Counted from the stretch's first letter, positions 1 to 15,560 are shown. The stretch is DNA of 64,000 bases from Caprimulgus europaeus (GCA_907165065.1 OU015525.1:5954537-6018536), one strand, 5' to 3'. Notes: generated by a model not told the origin, from the letters alone. Made by a program: numbers and translations.

Positions 1-1552
1 TTCAAAGATGATTGACAGAACACACTTAAAATTTTTAAAGGAAAATTGACAAATCTCTTTTTTGCTTATATCTTCAATCACAAGCCTCTTTTGGAAATAA
101 GAGCAACAGAAATTAAGAAAAAAATCACATATTGGTAAAATAAACTCAATCCAAAGCATTTGAACAAAACATTTTTATTTTTTTTCATTTTTTTTTCATG
201 AAATACATCTACCCCTTTGATGAAATCTACCTATAAATTCAGTTGAATCACTTCTCGGACTATATATGATGTAGTGGGGGTCTTATGGTGTACTCCACTT
301 GCTTTGGCTGTTAGATCACTGAATCCAGGTTTCAACTAACAAAGTTGCTGCAAAATTAAAGTGTCTGCAAGGAAAAGAGCCTTGGCCAAAACTGCAGCCA
401 GACAGAATCGGAAGATGTGTTTGGGGGTGTTTTTCTTCAGAGAAGGGTACAATAAATGCTGTAACTGATGCAAAGAAGTCTATGATTGCAAAGATCTAGA
501 AGCAGGAAAACTTGTGTCTATCTGGCTAGTTCCTTATTGTGGTCATGGAGAGACAGAGAATGAGAAGCAAAGGAGAGGGAAAAGGAATTGATGGTTCCTC
601 CACACTCAACTGTTCACCTGCCAAGAAAAAAGCTACCTGGGAAGAAGTGCTTTTGTATCTGTATAACTTTGTTTAGATCAGCGCTTGTACCGCTTCATCT
701 CTATTAGTAAGAGTTGCACCTTCTAACTGATTTGCTGGCATGTTTTTTCTAGCAGGGACCAAAGTTGAGCACAGTGGGAATTACTAATCCTTCCTTTAGC
801 TGCCCTTTCAGATGGGGGAAGCCCTGGTTTCTCAAACAGCAGAAAAGACAATCGGCTCAAAATACCACGTGCCTATTACTATTTTCCAAAAGTTTGAAAA
901 ATATAGGTTTTTTTCTTCCACATAGGAACAATCTGGAGTAGATACAGCATGAAATAAAACCAAATAGGTGAGCAAGCTCATGGCAAGTTATCTTGTGCTC
1001 TTCTAACTCTCTTAGTTGCTTAGGGAGGAGAGTCGTAGAGGCAAAATGCAATTGCTTCAGTTAAAACACAGTGGAACCACTTCCCTAAATGTCACCCTGT
1101 GTCTCCTGATGGATGTGCTGCGTCTTATGAAACCAGGTCTGACAGCATTTGATGTCACATTGATTTGCAAACAGAGCTCTGTGGACTGCAGTGGATGATG
1201 ACATCACAAGTTCAGAGGACTTGATTAGTACATCATTAATGATTCAAGCCACTCTGCTGCGTTCCGGCCTTCAGTAATGTTTCTTTAGCAAGGTTTTTGT
1301 TGAGATCCAGCTTCTCAAGCCCTGGCAGTGTCAGACTGAAAGCTGTCTCCATCATTCAGGAGGTCTGAGAGTAGAATCCTGTTAAACCCTGAAGGCTCAG
1401 ACTTGATTTGTTTTTTGTTTGAAAAGTACTTAACCCTCCAAAGAGAAATCAGAAATTTCTTGTGCCCTTTTCTTCATCACAGCATAGTAAAGAAAGAAGA
1501 AACCCATTCATTTTTTATCTCTTGTTAAGATGTGAGCCCCTACACTTCTTCC
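1..1552. other. Non-coding, no gene seen
   Basis: AT-rich unique sequence with a T-rich tract at about 172-197. Short ORFs here have no recognisable protein character. Nothing else is supported. Confidence 0.6.
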
Positions 1553-1688
1553 TGATGTGTTCAAGGCCAGGTTGGATGAGGCTTTGAGCAACCTGGTCTA
1601 GTGGAAGGTGTCCCTGCTCATGGCAGGGGTGTTGGAACTAGATGATCTTTAAGGTCCCTTCCAACCCAAACCACTCTAAGATTCTATG
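1553..1688 (+). mobile_element. CR1 LINE, 5'-truncated 3' end
   Basis: Matches the 3' end of avian CR1: a 'caaggccaggttggatgagg' segment, then 'ctagtggaaggtgtccctgc', then 'gatctttaaggtccc', and a terminal AAGATTCTATG. Only the last ~135 bp remain, the usual result of incomplete reverse transcription. It shares the 'ctcatggcaggg' variant with the reverse-oriented copy at 33724-33852. The 5' edge is approximate. Confidence 0.92.
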
Positions 1689-4600
1689 TATTTTTCCCTT
1701 GTCCCCCAGAGTGCTATTTGGATCATCCTGCCAACTCTGCAGGTTGTGAGTCCTTCATCTTTCCCCCTCATTCAGAGGTCTCAGCTCATTGCCAATAAAC
1801 TGGGAGCAACCAAAATCGGTTACAGAAAACTATTAAAATTGCCTAAGAAGGCCATTTGTAGAGGAGATTGAGGAAAAATAATGCTTATTGCAATCACATA
1901 CATGCAGGAGAAGGAGGCATTGGGATGTAAAGGAATGACAGCATCAGGAAAAGTTGGCTATACAATGAGGACAGAATGTTACAGTGGTGACCAGCCAGAC
2001 CTACAAACCCAAGGAGGATGTTATGCAGTCCAGGGAACTGCTACCGTGGTCCTGCATCTATAAGGACTGTGCACAACTCTAGCAAAGATCCTAAAGTTTC
2101 TGAAGAGCAAGAAGGATCTCAAACAAGTACAATAAAAGTGATCACATAAGAAGCCGCTTCTGAAGAGACATTTAAAACCTGATTCTAGATATATGTTGTA
2201 AAATACCTGGTGTCTTCCGTGCTGCAAGAGTCTACCCCAAAAAGCTCTGTTTATAGCTAATGTTGACTAAAGGATGAAGCTGTGACTATCTCCAAGAAGT
2301 GTAAAGGAGCAAGTAATGATGGAGAGAAATGGGCTGTGCTGGATTGAGGGCTATAAAAGAACACTGTGGTAAAAGGCAGCACAGAAAAATACAGGCTGTG
2401 TATCCAAAAAAACCCCTTCCTAATAGTTGGATCTGCTAGACAGGGGAATAATTTCCTAAGAGAGAAAGCAGAAACCCTGTTATTTCAATCACTTAAACAA
2501 AACTGGACAAAGCCCTGGAGAATATATTGTAGGGAACAATCATATGCTGGCCCCTGGGAATGGATAACATGACCCGATAAGTCTTTTCTTAGTGGTTGCT
2601 ACAATTCTCTTCAGATTGAGAACTTGTTCTGGGCATGATTTGTCTTGGGACTAGATGTGATGTGAGCCTCAGGTCAATCCTCTGACTGTTTCAGAGAACA
2701 AAATGGAGAGGAGGAAGGGGAGGAAAGGCATGCAGGGGCAGTCAGAAATAGACAGCATGAGAAAATGTTGACTCAGAAGTACTACAGGGCTTTTTGCAGT
2801 CAGGTGTCTCAGTGCCAAAGAGATAGGAAACACGCTGGTCCAGATGCAAAGGTGATGGTGTGCAGGCTACAGAAAACCTGATCATATGGTGCTTACCATA
2901 AAGCTCCCAAGATGTATGAACCCAAAGAGTCATGGTCAACCTTCTTGTCCTTGGATATTGGAGGTTTGTTTTTCTTGCTGTTACAAGAATCCAGCTTGTT
3001 GGCTGATCTCTCTTGCTGAGTCCCTGTGATGAACACACGGTCTCCTGGTGGTGTGTGTGGCTGCCAATTTGTACCACTGTTGATTTCTTCAGAAAGGTGG
3101 CCAGGCTCAGCTGCAGTCCAGGGTACTGTCAACTACTGCTCAGCTGGAAATCCAGAGCATAGCTGCTGTTGGTTTCAGGAGGAGTTAGGAAGTGGTATAG
3201 CAGAAACATGGTCCAAATTATTGCCATTTTCAATGCTAGTCCCCTTACAGAGCTGGAGAAGAACTTCTTCCCTCTTTCCAGCCTCTTTTCTGAAGCAGAG
3301 GAGGTCGCAGAGATGAGTAGAGATAATGTTGTCATGTCTGGATAAAATTAACTGGCAAGTGTTGGCATCCCTGATTTCCTAAGGGATGGTACCTCAGGTG
3401 GCACTTACCTCGGGTGCTCTATTTTCTTATTCAAAAGAATTGCCAATGATCACAGACATCTCTTACCTAAGCAGTAAACGTAGAAGCTGTCTAAGTTCAA
3501 CAAGAGTAGGCCTGAGATAACCAGGTCTTCTGTGTCATATAGATGACCATTAAGAATGCCAATGGTTTCATGTGACCATTTGAAATTTTCCACTTTCTCT
3601 CATTTCCTTTTTCAGTAAAACCCTCTATAATGGAAATTTTACATCTAAAAAATGGAAAAGGTTCTTGTGCAAAAGAAAAAAAAAGAACAACAAACAAAAC
3701 CAAATATGGAACTCCCAAATATTTTGTTTTTAAGCAATATTTTTCAAGTTTTTTCTTTTGCTAGAAACAAATTGCTTCTTGAGCAGCAGCAGTTGTCAAG
3801 CCTGGTTTCCTGTGAACTCCACAACATCCCCAGTTCTCTTGAACTCTGATCTGGATCCTCATCCTCGAAGGCAGATAGATATTCCATCACAGGCTATCTT
3901 ATAAGGTGACAGAGACAACCTATTCCTGCAGTTCTGTCCTACATCTCACCCCACCTTGCAGGACTTCCAGTTCCTGTTTCTTTCTTATAACTAGCCAGAG
4001 AAAGAGCTGATCACATTGCAGCTGAATCTGCACTATGTGTGTGTTGATTTTTTGGCCCTTTTTATGTGTATTCACAGATTGGCCAGATGGCAGGCCCAGC
4101 AGAACAGATTACTATCAAGTTCACATTACAGCTTCTTCTAAGTGGTGGAAATTGGTGAGCAACTTCAAAGCTATTGGGGAGGAAAGACAGATGGGCAGAG
4201 TAATAGATATAGGTGGTTCATCCTTATCAAGAAGTGAGAATAAAACCAGAACTATTTAGAGAAAGGAGAGTTTCTTATGGCTTTTTTAAAACTTGTAAAC
4301 CTGTTCTTTCTTGCAGTAACCCAGTGGGTATCTGAAAGGACCAAATGTGACCATAAGGCAGAAGCAATATCTTTCAAAACAGTGTAGCCATGACCTATTG
4401 GGGTATAAGTTCAGGAGGAATACAAGATTTTTTCCAGAAGAAGCAGAGAAGCCTTCAAGTCTCTCCAGCTGTGGGGAGGGTGGAAACTGCTTGGGTACAC
4501 ACTTCTGATGGGCATGGAACTGACTGAGCAGCAGTTCCAACTACTCTGCCCCAGTGAACTGAACTGATTTGTCCCCTCACCACCACAGGTAGACATCCAA

Positions 4601-7600
4601 AAGCACAGAGGAAAGACCATGTACATGCTGGTGGTGCGGTCCAGGCAGGGAAGGAAGAGGAAAGCCCCATCTAAGCAGTATGAGAACCTCTGAAAGAGTT
4701 CTCCACTTTGTCCCATGGAGGTGACCTTACTGAGAGCCTTACTGGGACTGGGACATATTATTTACCTTGATCCTTTAAGAATCCAAGAGAAGTCTCCTCA
4801 ATAGGGTCAGCTTCTTATAGGGAACACCTAACTGTATTGCATGTGATCCTCAGATGAAACCAGCCAAACCTGAAGTCCTAAGTCCTACCCAGAATCAGAA
4901 ATGAGGATGGCAGCGTATGACTGTGTTTCACAAAATTAAGTTGCTGCCTTTGAACCACTATCCTTTAAGGTGGTGTGAGAAACATACTGTCTTCCCATTA
5001 TGGACCCACAGGAGGACTACCCAGAAGGTTGTCACAGCTGATGACCTCAGTTCTTGCTCCATCATGGCTGTAAGAGTTTGGGGCTGTGTTCTTAAGCCAT
5101 TGCTCAAGCACACTGGATGTAGTAGAATTTCTATGGTTGTATCTTCCAGTAGGACATGGTTTAACAACATCTGGTATGGCTCAGGGGAAGGAATTGGTGT
5201 GGCTTGGTGTGGCTGGAAGAGAAGCTATGGGAAACAATTACTATCAGTAATGCTCCAGAGTGGGAAGTTCAGGTTCCATAAGGCAGGAGGTATTTTGTGA
5301 TGGCTGCAGGCCAGACCAATGGAGGGACTGAGGAAATGGGGTGGGGGGCTGAGTGGCACGGAAGCTGGCATTGTGCTGACTCAGCAGTAATTTTCAGTCT
5401 TATTAGTTTTGGATGAGACTTTCAGCTCTGCTGCTGGGCTGTCATACACCCAGTAGTTTGCTGGCAGGCAGTAGATTCAGCGTGCCTGGTGAGCTTACAG
5501 AAATTACTGTGCTGGGGGTAATTTCTGAGGCCAAGGCAGTTGTCTGCCCTGACTCAAGACACACATAGGTCAGGACTGGCCTCCCACCTTCAAGAAGACT
5601 GGCTTTGCATGCACCTTCGCCTCCTAGTCAGCAGATCACAGAGAGAAGCCATTTCTTGTCCTCATTTCTGTGCTTTACACGGCCTGTGCATAAGTGTGTG
5701 CTTGCCTAGCTGGTCAGAACTGCTTTCAAAGCTGTTTTCCCTGAGCATCTTGAAAGTTTGATTCCAAGATCAAGACATCTGTGCTCGTGATAAGGAGAAT
5801 AAAGTGAGGGAAGCCTGCTGCATCCCTGCTGCCCAGAATAGGAGGTCTTCTGTGGGTCTTGATACAATGCAAAGCGATGAGTTATAATTTCCAAGGTGGC
5901 ACGGCCTTACCTCTGCAGTCAGGACATGGAAGCAGTCATAACAGAGCAGAAGTGAGCCAGGGAGAGAGGATTGTGCCGACCTTGTCGAGGGATTTTGGAT
6001 TTAAGGTTACACCTGGGGGTTGGCACATCCTTCCTTCTCTCACACAATGTCCATGTCTTCACAACACGGGATGATATCAGTCCATATTGCTGTGTGTTCC
6101 TGCAGGGAGCCATCTGCCACACTTTGACCTGGCATTAGAGACTATGTTATGAGCATGGAAGGGAAGGATGTCTTTGAGGATGGAAGGGGAAGCTGTGCAG
6201 AGTAAGAGAGATTATTCAGTTGCTGTGCTGCAGTGAGATTGACTAACAAGAGAATGAAAGAAAAAGGGAATCCTGGAGATGTCTGGGGAGAAAGGCAGCA
6301 GGATTTGGGGAGAGCCCAGACATCTGGGAGGGAAAAGAGGGAGCAGTCAGTGCTGCTCGTGTGCCAGACACATCAGCTTTCATCCAGGTACAGCAGCGTC
6401 CGTGATGTGCTCTCCATTTCCTTACTGGAGAATGCCTTTGTCCTGGTAAATGTGTTACTACCAGTTAGTTAGATTAAGTATGTCCCTGATCCCTAGTGAA
6501 ACCTCTTTCATCTGCACCGTGAAGGCCACCTTGCTGCTTCTCCCTGCTGAAAGCACGAGCAGCAAATCCAGTGAAGAGCTAACCTGTTCTTTGTGGCAGT
6601 TTCTCTGACGTAGATGAACCTCTGAAGTGAAGTGTGTGACATCAGGAAGATGTTTTAATCTGAATTATGCTTGCCCATCTGAGTAACAGGTGCCCTTATC
6701 CTCTTTTCATTATCTCACGGCCAGAGCTGCTGCCAGCATGAGTAAGAAAGGTTTGAGTCACGGGGATGGAGTAGTTCATTTCTTTCCAGAGACTGTTGTC
6801 AGAGATGACCAGGCCCAAATGTCCATCACAGGGATGAATGATGTGTAGATGAATGAGAGGAGAAACCTACTCCTGAGAGAAATAAAGTGTTCCTCATGAA
6901 TAACACAGAGTCTTGCTTCAAGATTCAAGACATCTAAACCGTGTTGTACATCGAATGTGAATGAAGCTTAGCTGCTCGGCAGGTACCAACTGGCCTGAAC
7001 GTGACCTATAAATAACTTACAACTACCACATTTAATTTTTATTTTTTTAACTCTGACCATGTTTTTGGCCTTGTACCAATGCACATCTAGAGGCAAGCTT
7101 CTTCCAATCTATAACAGAGCCCAGTGTAGAAAAACACCCTTTGCTTTGCACCACGCAGGTTCCAACTGTGCTACTAAATAGAGCAGGACTTGTGTTTTCT
7201 AAGACACAGAAGCCAGCAGAGGTGGCATGGAGAATGCCAGTAACAACTAAACACACATACTGCCCCAGAGTGGTGCTTAGCTGCAGTGGTCTCTGGCCAG
7301 TGTTAACCTCCATGTGTGGACCTCCGAAGTCTGGACCAGACTTTGCCTGGGATGGTGCTGGTTGTTCCAGGGTAAAGCCATGATGGGAACTGTGCTTATG
7401 ATTTAAGAGTGTGGGTAGTCATGGGTTGGTGGTGGAATCCATCCCTTGTCTCAGTTTAGTTGGCTAGAGTAGATACTGCCTTGCAGTATTGGAGGTGGTT
7501 ACTCTGTAGATGCAACACACTGAAAATATTCAGGAATTTTTCCCATAATGTTTTATTTTTGTTATGGATTTACTTACAGTCTGCGTCATTGCAGTAGCAT

Positions 7601-10069
7601 GAAATTGTTTATTGAGACCCTTTTAGCCCCAGAAGCAAAGTGTTATTCAAGAGAATTTGTGTTGGAGGACAAGACAGACGTTATGAGCCTGTCTATACCC
7701 TGCAGCTGAGCGTGGTGCAAAGATCACTGATGTAGATCTAAGCAAGCTGGTGTGTCCACATGAGGCTGTACAGTGCCAGAAATACTTGCTTAAGGCCTGA
7801 ATGCAGGCATGGCATTTTGGTTGATAAAATATCTATAAAATCATGAGTGACACAAAGTAAGGGAATAGGGAATGATTGTTCCTGATCTTTTCCATAGAAG
7901 AGGTGGGGACATCAGATGATAGTAATGGGAGACAAGTAAAGAAGCGATGGTGATTTTTTTAAAGAAACACATGGTTGATCTATGAACCTTCTTGCCACAA
8001 AATGTTGCAGGTGATAGAAGTTTATACACATTCAAGGGACAATGCCCAAGTTCATGGAAGAGAAATTCATTGTGTGTTACGAAACCCAATGAAACCATGT
8101 CAGGAAATTCCTGAGCTCCAAATAATGAAGCTGGGTACATGAATACTTGGGGGAAACTGCATTCTGCTGCACACCATGGTTGTGGCCTGGTACTCCAGCA
8201 CAATGTCCCTTTAGAAATGAGAGAAAGCTATTTGGGTTGTCTTCCTGAATGGACCTACATGGATTGTAATGAGGAGTTTCTCTCTGTGTCTCATCTGAAA
8301 GGCACCTTGGAAAAATAAGCTCTGAAGGAGGCTGAGTGGATTTTTCCCAGACTTTCATAGCTATACTCTGGCAAACAAGAAAATACTATTCCTTTTTTCC
8401 TACAATTACATGTAGATGAACATGGTCTTTAAGAGTTTTCCACTGGAGAATGGAGAAGGCCTGGAAAAATCAAAGGCAGAGAAGACCTCAACAGAGTGGC
8501 CATTTAGTGCCAGCCTTTACAGTCCAACCCTTTGCCTCCCTTGCCTACACCTTCCTGCAGTTCTGCTTGATGTCTGTAGCCCAGCCCTTCCATCACTGAG
8601 AGGAGATGGCTTTTGAAGTGTGTTGGTGCTGTACAGTCCAGAACTGGAGTAACATTCAGAGACATGACATTTCTTCATGCCAGACTATTCTTGGTGCCAA
8701 CCCGGATGAGCTCTGTCTTGAAAGCCTAAGCAGCTGGGAGGTATTATATAAAAGAGAGAGAGTACTAATGACATCACTTCCAATCAAGGTGAAAGTTATT
8801 TAGACTGTCCTTGATCATTCAAATTATATCTCATTAAATATCAGACAAACCTGCCTGCAGTGGTCATATTGCTCTCTTGTGGGACCTCAGCAAACTAGTT
8901 AGTATACTAGAGTAGTACAGGTAGTATTTACCTGGGTGTGGTCCAATGTAAAGCTCCATCTATACCTTTCTCACTGTTATCTCAGCTCCATGACTTGTTA
9001 GGGGATGCATTTGCCACACCTAGTTTTAAGGTCTTCTGTTTGATCTTTCTTCTTCCACCAAGGAAGAGTGAAAAATTACCAATGTCATGCTTAAGCTTTC
9101 TGTTTCTCTTTAAGCCTTGTGTTTGCTGTGGTTCACATGGAATCATCTCTTTATACTCTGGTGAAGGGTGGTTGCATTCATGTAGATGAAGTTAGGCTGA
9201 AATTTGGTAGCTGAAATCTGCAACCCAGGCAGTTGCTTCTGCTTCTGCCCTTCCTTGACACAAGTAAAACCCAACTACTTGGAGACTGACCCCGTGCACT
9301 GCAGAGGGCTATTTCCCAACATTAATAATCCTCTGTGCCCCTCTTCATCTGGCAATTACTGACCTTCTCATTTTTCCCAGAGGCAGTCTCGGATGTTAAG
9401 AAGACATCAGTTTGTTTTAAATCTGAGATATACTGAATTTCAGAAAACAAGTGCTGCTGGAACTTGCTTTTCATTCACTGCTCTGTGTATTGCTGGATAG
9501 ATTCTGTAATGCTAAAGTAATAGAGAGTTAAGTCTTTCTTTGGTGTATTTTGAAACTCCTCATTTCAGAGTGCTGAAGGCAATGACTAAGGTGTGTATTC
9601 CTGAAAGCCACATTTTAGAGAAATATATGACTCTGATCCCCTATACATAAATCTATTTGTAAAGTCTTATTCCGGCTTCGTGGATAAAGTCCTTTACTCC
9701 AGCTTCATAGTGAAAAGATATTTATCTGATATTGTGGAAATCAGAATATTCTGTCTACCTGTGTGAACTGGAGAGAAATTATAGCCTGCTGGTGTCTGTG
9801 CTTTCCTATCTGTAAAACAGGGGTGTGGATATATTCCTCTTATGGGAGAGCTATGAGTCCCAAGATAATTACAAAGTCTGTGACAAATCTTAGAAATTCA
9901 ATTGTGAGATAGTGTGTAAGCATATAATATTAATGTTTTATAATTTCCCTAAACTGTCTCTGTGGGTATCTTTAGTGAGAGGAATATAGTGATATCAAAA
10001 GAAATATTTTTTTCACCTCAACCATTTTCTTCAGAACCCAAAGTGAAAGCTGTTTTCACCAACTGCCAT
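1689..10069. other. Long intronic stretch without recognisable gene or repeat
   Basis: About 8.4 kb of mostly unique sequence with moderate base composition. All ORFs are short (127 codons at most), overlap on both strands and show no domain, signal peptide or family pattern. I see no LTR or CR1 3' end here. Very old transposon remnants may be present but cannot be recognised by eye. Confidence 0.55.
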
Positions 10070-10330
10070 CTTTGCAACCATCTGGAAAATCACATTTTCT
10101 GAAGCTTTCCTTCTCTTTATCAGCTGTAACTAAAGCTATAAAATGGGAAGATGTCTCTGGTTTAATTAACACCCCTGTAGTTCAAAAGCTGATCTTAGTA
10201 ATGAGAGGCAATTATAGCCTTTATTGAGGGACAGTCAGGTGGAACAAACCCAGCATCAATCTATTGAAGATACTTCCCTTTTCAGGTAATTTGGAAACTG
10301 CTTTTTATGATGAACAGTCTACCTGGTCCA
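10070..10330. promoter_or_regulatory. Candidate intronic conserved non-coding element
   Basis: Unique AT-rich block with clustered homeobox-type words (TTTAATTAACA near 10162, CAATTATAGCCTTTATTG near 10208) and no repeat signature. It looks like the slowly evolving enhancers common around neuronal genes, but this rests on word composition alone and conservation could not be tested. Confidence 0.2.
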
Positions 10331-10597
10331 ATACAACAGATGTATCTATTAGTTTGTAACCTGAAAAGAACTTCTTATTTTGATTTATGTGCTTCTTTTG
10401 TAAACTGGTTTTTGTATCCCATCCATCTGCCAACAACTAGCAACTGAGCTAAGGAAATACCTGTTGTTTTTTGGAGGGCATTGTTGCTGGTTTTCTAATT
10501 TTATTTTCCTGTCCACTGTTGCTTTTAATTTTAAAGGTTGCCTGGTGTCTGTATTTTTGTTCTGGCAAAACTGCAGACTCTGTGGTGTACCCACATC

Positions 10598-10930
10598 CTG
10601 AGGGCTATGCAGAGTTCTTGTCTCTACACCTCAAAAATGATGTGGTAGAGCTAGAGAAGGTTCAGAGAAGGACACTGAAATGATAAAGGGAATGTGATTT
10701 CTGCTACATGAACTAAAAAGGCTGTGGCTCCACTTCAGACAGGAGAGAACTGAGGGCAGAGGTAAAGTTGAGTTTAACTGAAGTCATGCAGGTGATGGAT
10801 AAGGTAGATGTAGAACTTTAATACTAGAGCTAATGGGCTCTAGCTGAAACAAGGAGATCTGCTTCAAATCATGAAGTACTTTTTTACACAGCAGATAGGG
10901 AACTTTTGGAATCTGGGCAGTGTCAACAGG
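10598..10930 (+). mobile_element. Old, diverged CR1-like LINE fragment
   Basis: Diverged CR1-type 3' ORF/UTR sequence: 'aatgatgtggtagagctaga', 'gaaggttcagagaaggacac', then 'aatactagagctaatggg' and 'tttacacagcagatag' in the order found in CR1 elements. It has many substitutions and no intact terminal octamer, so it is clearly older than the other copies. Edges are approximate. Confidence 0.6.
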
Positions 10931-13511
<2,581 letters not shown>

Positions 13512-13830
13512 AGGGATTTGTCTTCTTCTGCTTTCCTTGTTTTCCCCAGTTCTTCTCGGTTGTTTTGGTTTTGTTGTTCCTTGAGTGAGACGGAGCGAGG
13601 CCAAAGGGAGTAGAGAAAGCCAGTCCTCCTCTGAGACTCAGCTCTTGAGCATGAAGCATGGACTATTACTGTTCCAGCAAAGTATGCCTTACATTACCCC
13701 CTCGGTGGATGTCAGAGGATTCAAGGTGACGTGAAGTGGGTACCAAATCCAAAGTTGCACACACAGCTGGGAGCCTTCATGTGCCACTGGCACTCCTGAC
13801 CTAATAAACTATTTTCCTCATGAGCAGGTT
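13512..13830 (+). other. KCNK9: KCNK9 3' UTR, proximal form
   Basis: Runs from the TAA stop (13509-13511) to the expected cleavage zone 15-25 nt after the AATAAA at 13803. A T-rich stretch (13530-13580) lies near the start. The UTR end is inferred from signal positions only. Confidence 0.65.
13803..13808 (+). terminator. KCNK9: Poly(A) signal AATAAA of KCNK9 (proximal)
   Basis: Canonical hexamer about 290 nt after the stop codon. A long GT-rich tract begins about 24 nt downstream (13832), which is the right place and composition for a CstF-binding downstream element. It is the best-formed 3' end signal near the exon. Confidence 0.7.
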
Positions 13831-13831
13831 G

Positions 13832-13893
13832 CCGCGTGCGTGTGTGCTTGTGTGCGTGCTGGGCGTGTGCGTGTGTGCGCGTGCGTGTCTGCA
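13832..13893. repeat. Imperfect (GT/GC)n alternating purine-pyrimidine tract
   Basis: About 60 bases of GTGCGTGT-type sequence with many CG steps and few breaks in alternation. This is both a GU-rich downstream element for the AATAAA at 13803 and a composition that favours left-handed Z-DNA. Length variation between individuals is likely. Confidence 0.9.
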
Positions 13894-14426
13894 ATTCCAC
13901 GACCAGTGCCATGTGACGAAAATTAAAGCATCAGGTATTATTTTTTGTTGCCCTTGAAGCAATTGTGTTCCAGCCTGCTTTTAACTTTTAGATTGCTTCC
14001 AAAAGGAACGGGGAGGGTGGGAGGGGAGCCAATTTGTTTTGTTTTTTGCCAAGACAAGCATGCGCCATAAGCAGTCAATATACCAGGTGTATCATGATAA
14101 ATTTTTTAACGCTAGATTTTAGATTGTACTAACATTAAAAAAGGCAGGAAAAGATGGATCATTTTAGCTTGCCAGTTCAAAATTTAAAAAAAATAAAATA
14201 AAATAAAATAAAGCATGCACTTTGTAAAACTGGTATGCATAATAAAAACACAAGAAAAACTAGCAATGGAATTAATAATCAAAAGCAAATAATCCTGTTG
14301 ATTTAAGTATGTTTACTTTTATCATTTTTAACTGTTCCAACAATTTGCAAGTGAAATTTTTAAGATAAATTGGGAGAATTGTTGGAACTAAAGAGTGTAT
14401 TTTGTTATTTTAATTTTATTTATAAA

Positions 14427-14427
<1 letters not shown>
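13894..14427 (+). other. KCNK9: Possible extended KCNK9 3' UTR with distal poly(A) signals
   Basis: AT-rich sequence carrying ATTAAA at 13922, four overlapping AATAAA hexamers starting at 14192, 14197, 14202 and 14207, and another AATAAA at 14241. This would serve a longer mRNA form if the proximal site is skipped. Whether it is transcribed cannot be told from sequence. Confidence 0.4.
14186..14212. repeat. (AAAAT)n microsatellite
   Basis: About four to five copies of AAAAT after an A-run. It creates four overlapping AATAAA poly(A) hexamers on the + strand. Confidence 0.9.

Positions 14428-14510
<83 letters not shown>
14428..14510. repeat. (TTA)n microsatellite, about 28 uninterrupted copies
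   Basis: A perfect trinucleotide run of 83 bases. Poly-isoleucine or poly-leucine ORFs overlapping it are artefacts of the repeat. Its length and perfection predict high polymorphism. Confidence 0.98.
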
Positions 14511-14924
14511 TGCAGCAATTACCTGCATGAATCAGAATTATATTTTTTGGAATGCTTGGATTAGGATGGGTATAAATAGGTGGATGTATATTTTTTCTTA
14601 TACAATAGTGACAGGGCATTCCTTTGTTTTAAATAAAAAACTAAAGATGATTGTCTCTAAATGCTTTTGATTTGTAAATAATGGAAAGCCTTTGTTGGTC
14701 TCAGGAAGAATTCAAGGGACAGTATCTTGTGTTTGGCTCACTGGGAACTTGTGAGATGAGATGTGATATTGCTTTTTTGCTAGGCAGAAAGGCAAAATGC
14801 ATTTAGCAGTAAGGGGCTAAGCGTTTCACTCCAGTGTTTGGAGGATAACAGTGGAAGTCATCGTGTTGGCAAGTTGTGGTGGAGAATGTTGAGACCATGT
14901 TGTAGAGTTGTTCCTTGAAGATTG
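14511..14924. other. Non-coding, no gene seen
   Basis: AT-rich near the repeat, with TGTAAATA (a Pumilio-type word) at 14672 that matters only if a very long KCNK9 3' UTR exists. Otherwise nothing is recognisable. Confidence 0.5.
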
Positions 14925-15560
14925 TCCATCTCTCGCCAGTTGTTCGTCTGGATCAAACAGACTTTACAGAACCGAATTAGAGGCCTAATCCAGCTCCCTT
15001 TTAAAACAATAGGAATTTGCAGTGATTACATGGGATTTAGTGCTTTTGGGAGATTTATCTTTGATTTGACAGGGGTAGGACTGGGAGTTTTACAAACCTG
15101 CACCTTTGTCTCTCATTTAATCCTATCTTTTAAATCGCCATCCGTGTTAACTTGCCATACAAACCCCATCTTTTTTTGGCACTAATCACCTCCTGCTGAT
15201 TCCACCATTCTGTGCTCTCAGTGTAAAAGCAATAATCCTTTTTTTGGTCCTCAAACTAGATGGTGTGTTTTTGTACAAGCCCCAGCTCTGAGCTCTGTGT
15301 GCTGATGGATGTTGATATCCTTTCAAAGAGGCATCTATAAAAAGCATTAATAGGGAGAAATAAGGAATGTCATTCCTCCTCTGTTCTCTTCTCCCTGGCT
15401 TTAATTTATTAGGTATATCAAGTATGCTCATTTTCTCCTAATTTCCATATCTGTGTTTCAACAAGTAAATGAAAAGCAAGTATCCGTGACTTTGACTCCC
15501 CTATGCAGCTTCCTTTGGGATTATAAATTGCTGTGGCATGAAAACCTCCATTAAGATTAG
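14925..15560. promoter_or_regulatory. Candidate conserved non-coding element
   Basis: Unique sequence dense in homeobox and nuclear-factor-like words (GGCCTAATCC, CACTAATCACC, GCATTAATAGGG, TTTAATTTATTAGG, CATTAAGATTAG), without stops in compositional quality and without repeat signatures. This texture is typical of deeply conserved enhancers flanking neuronal genes. The call is by texture only; alignment was not possible. Confidence 0.25.

Noticed and set aside
14370-14670. Two + strand ORFs with long Ile or Leu runs
   Set aside because: They are readings of the (TTA)n microsatellite in different frames, not proteins.
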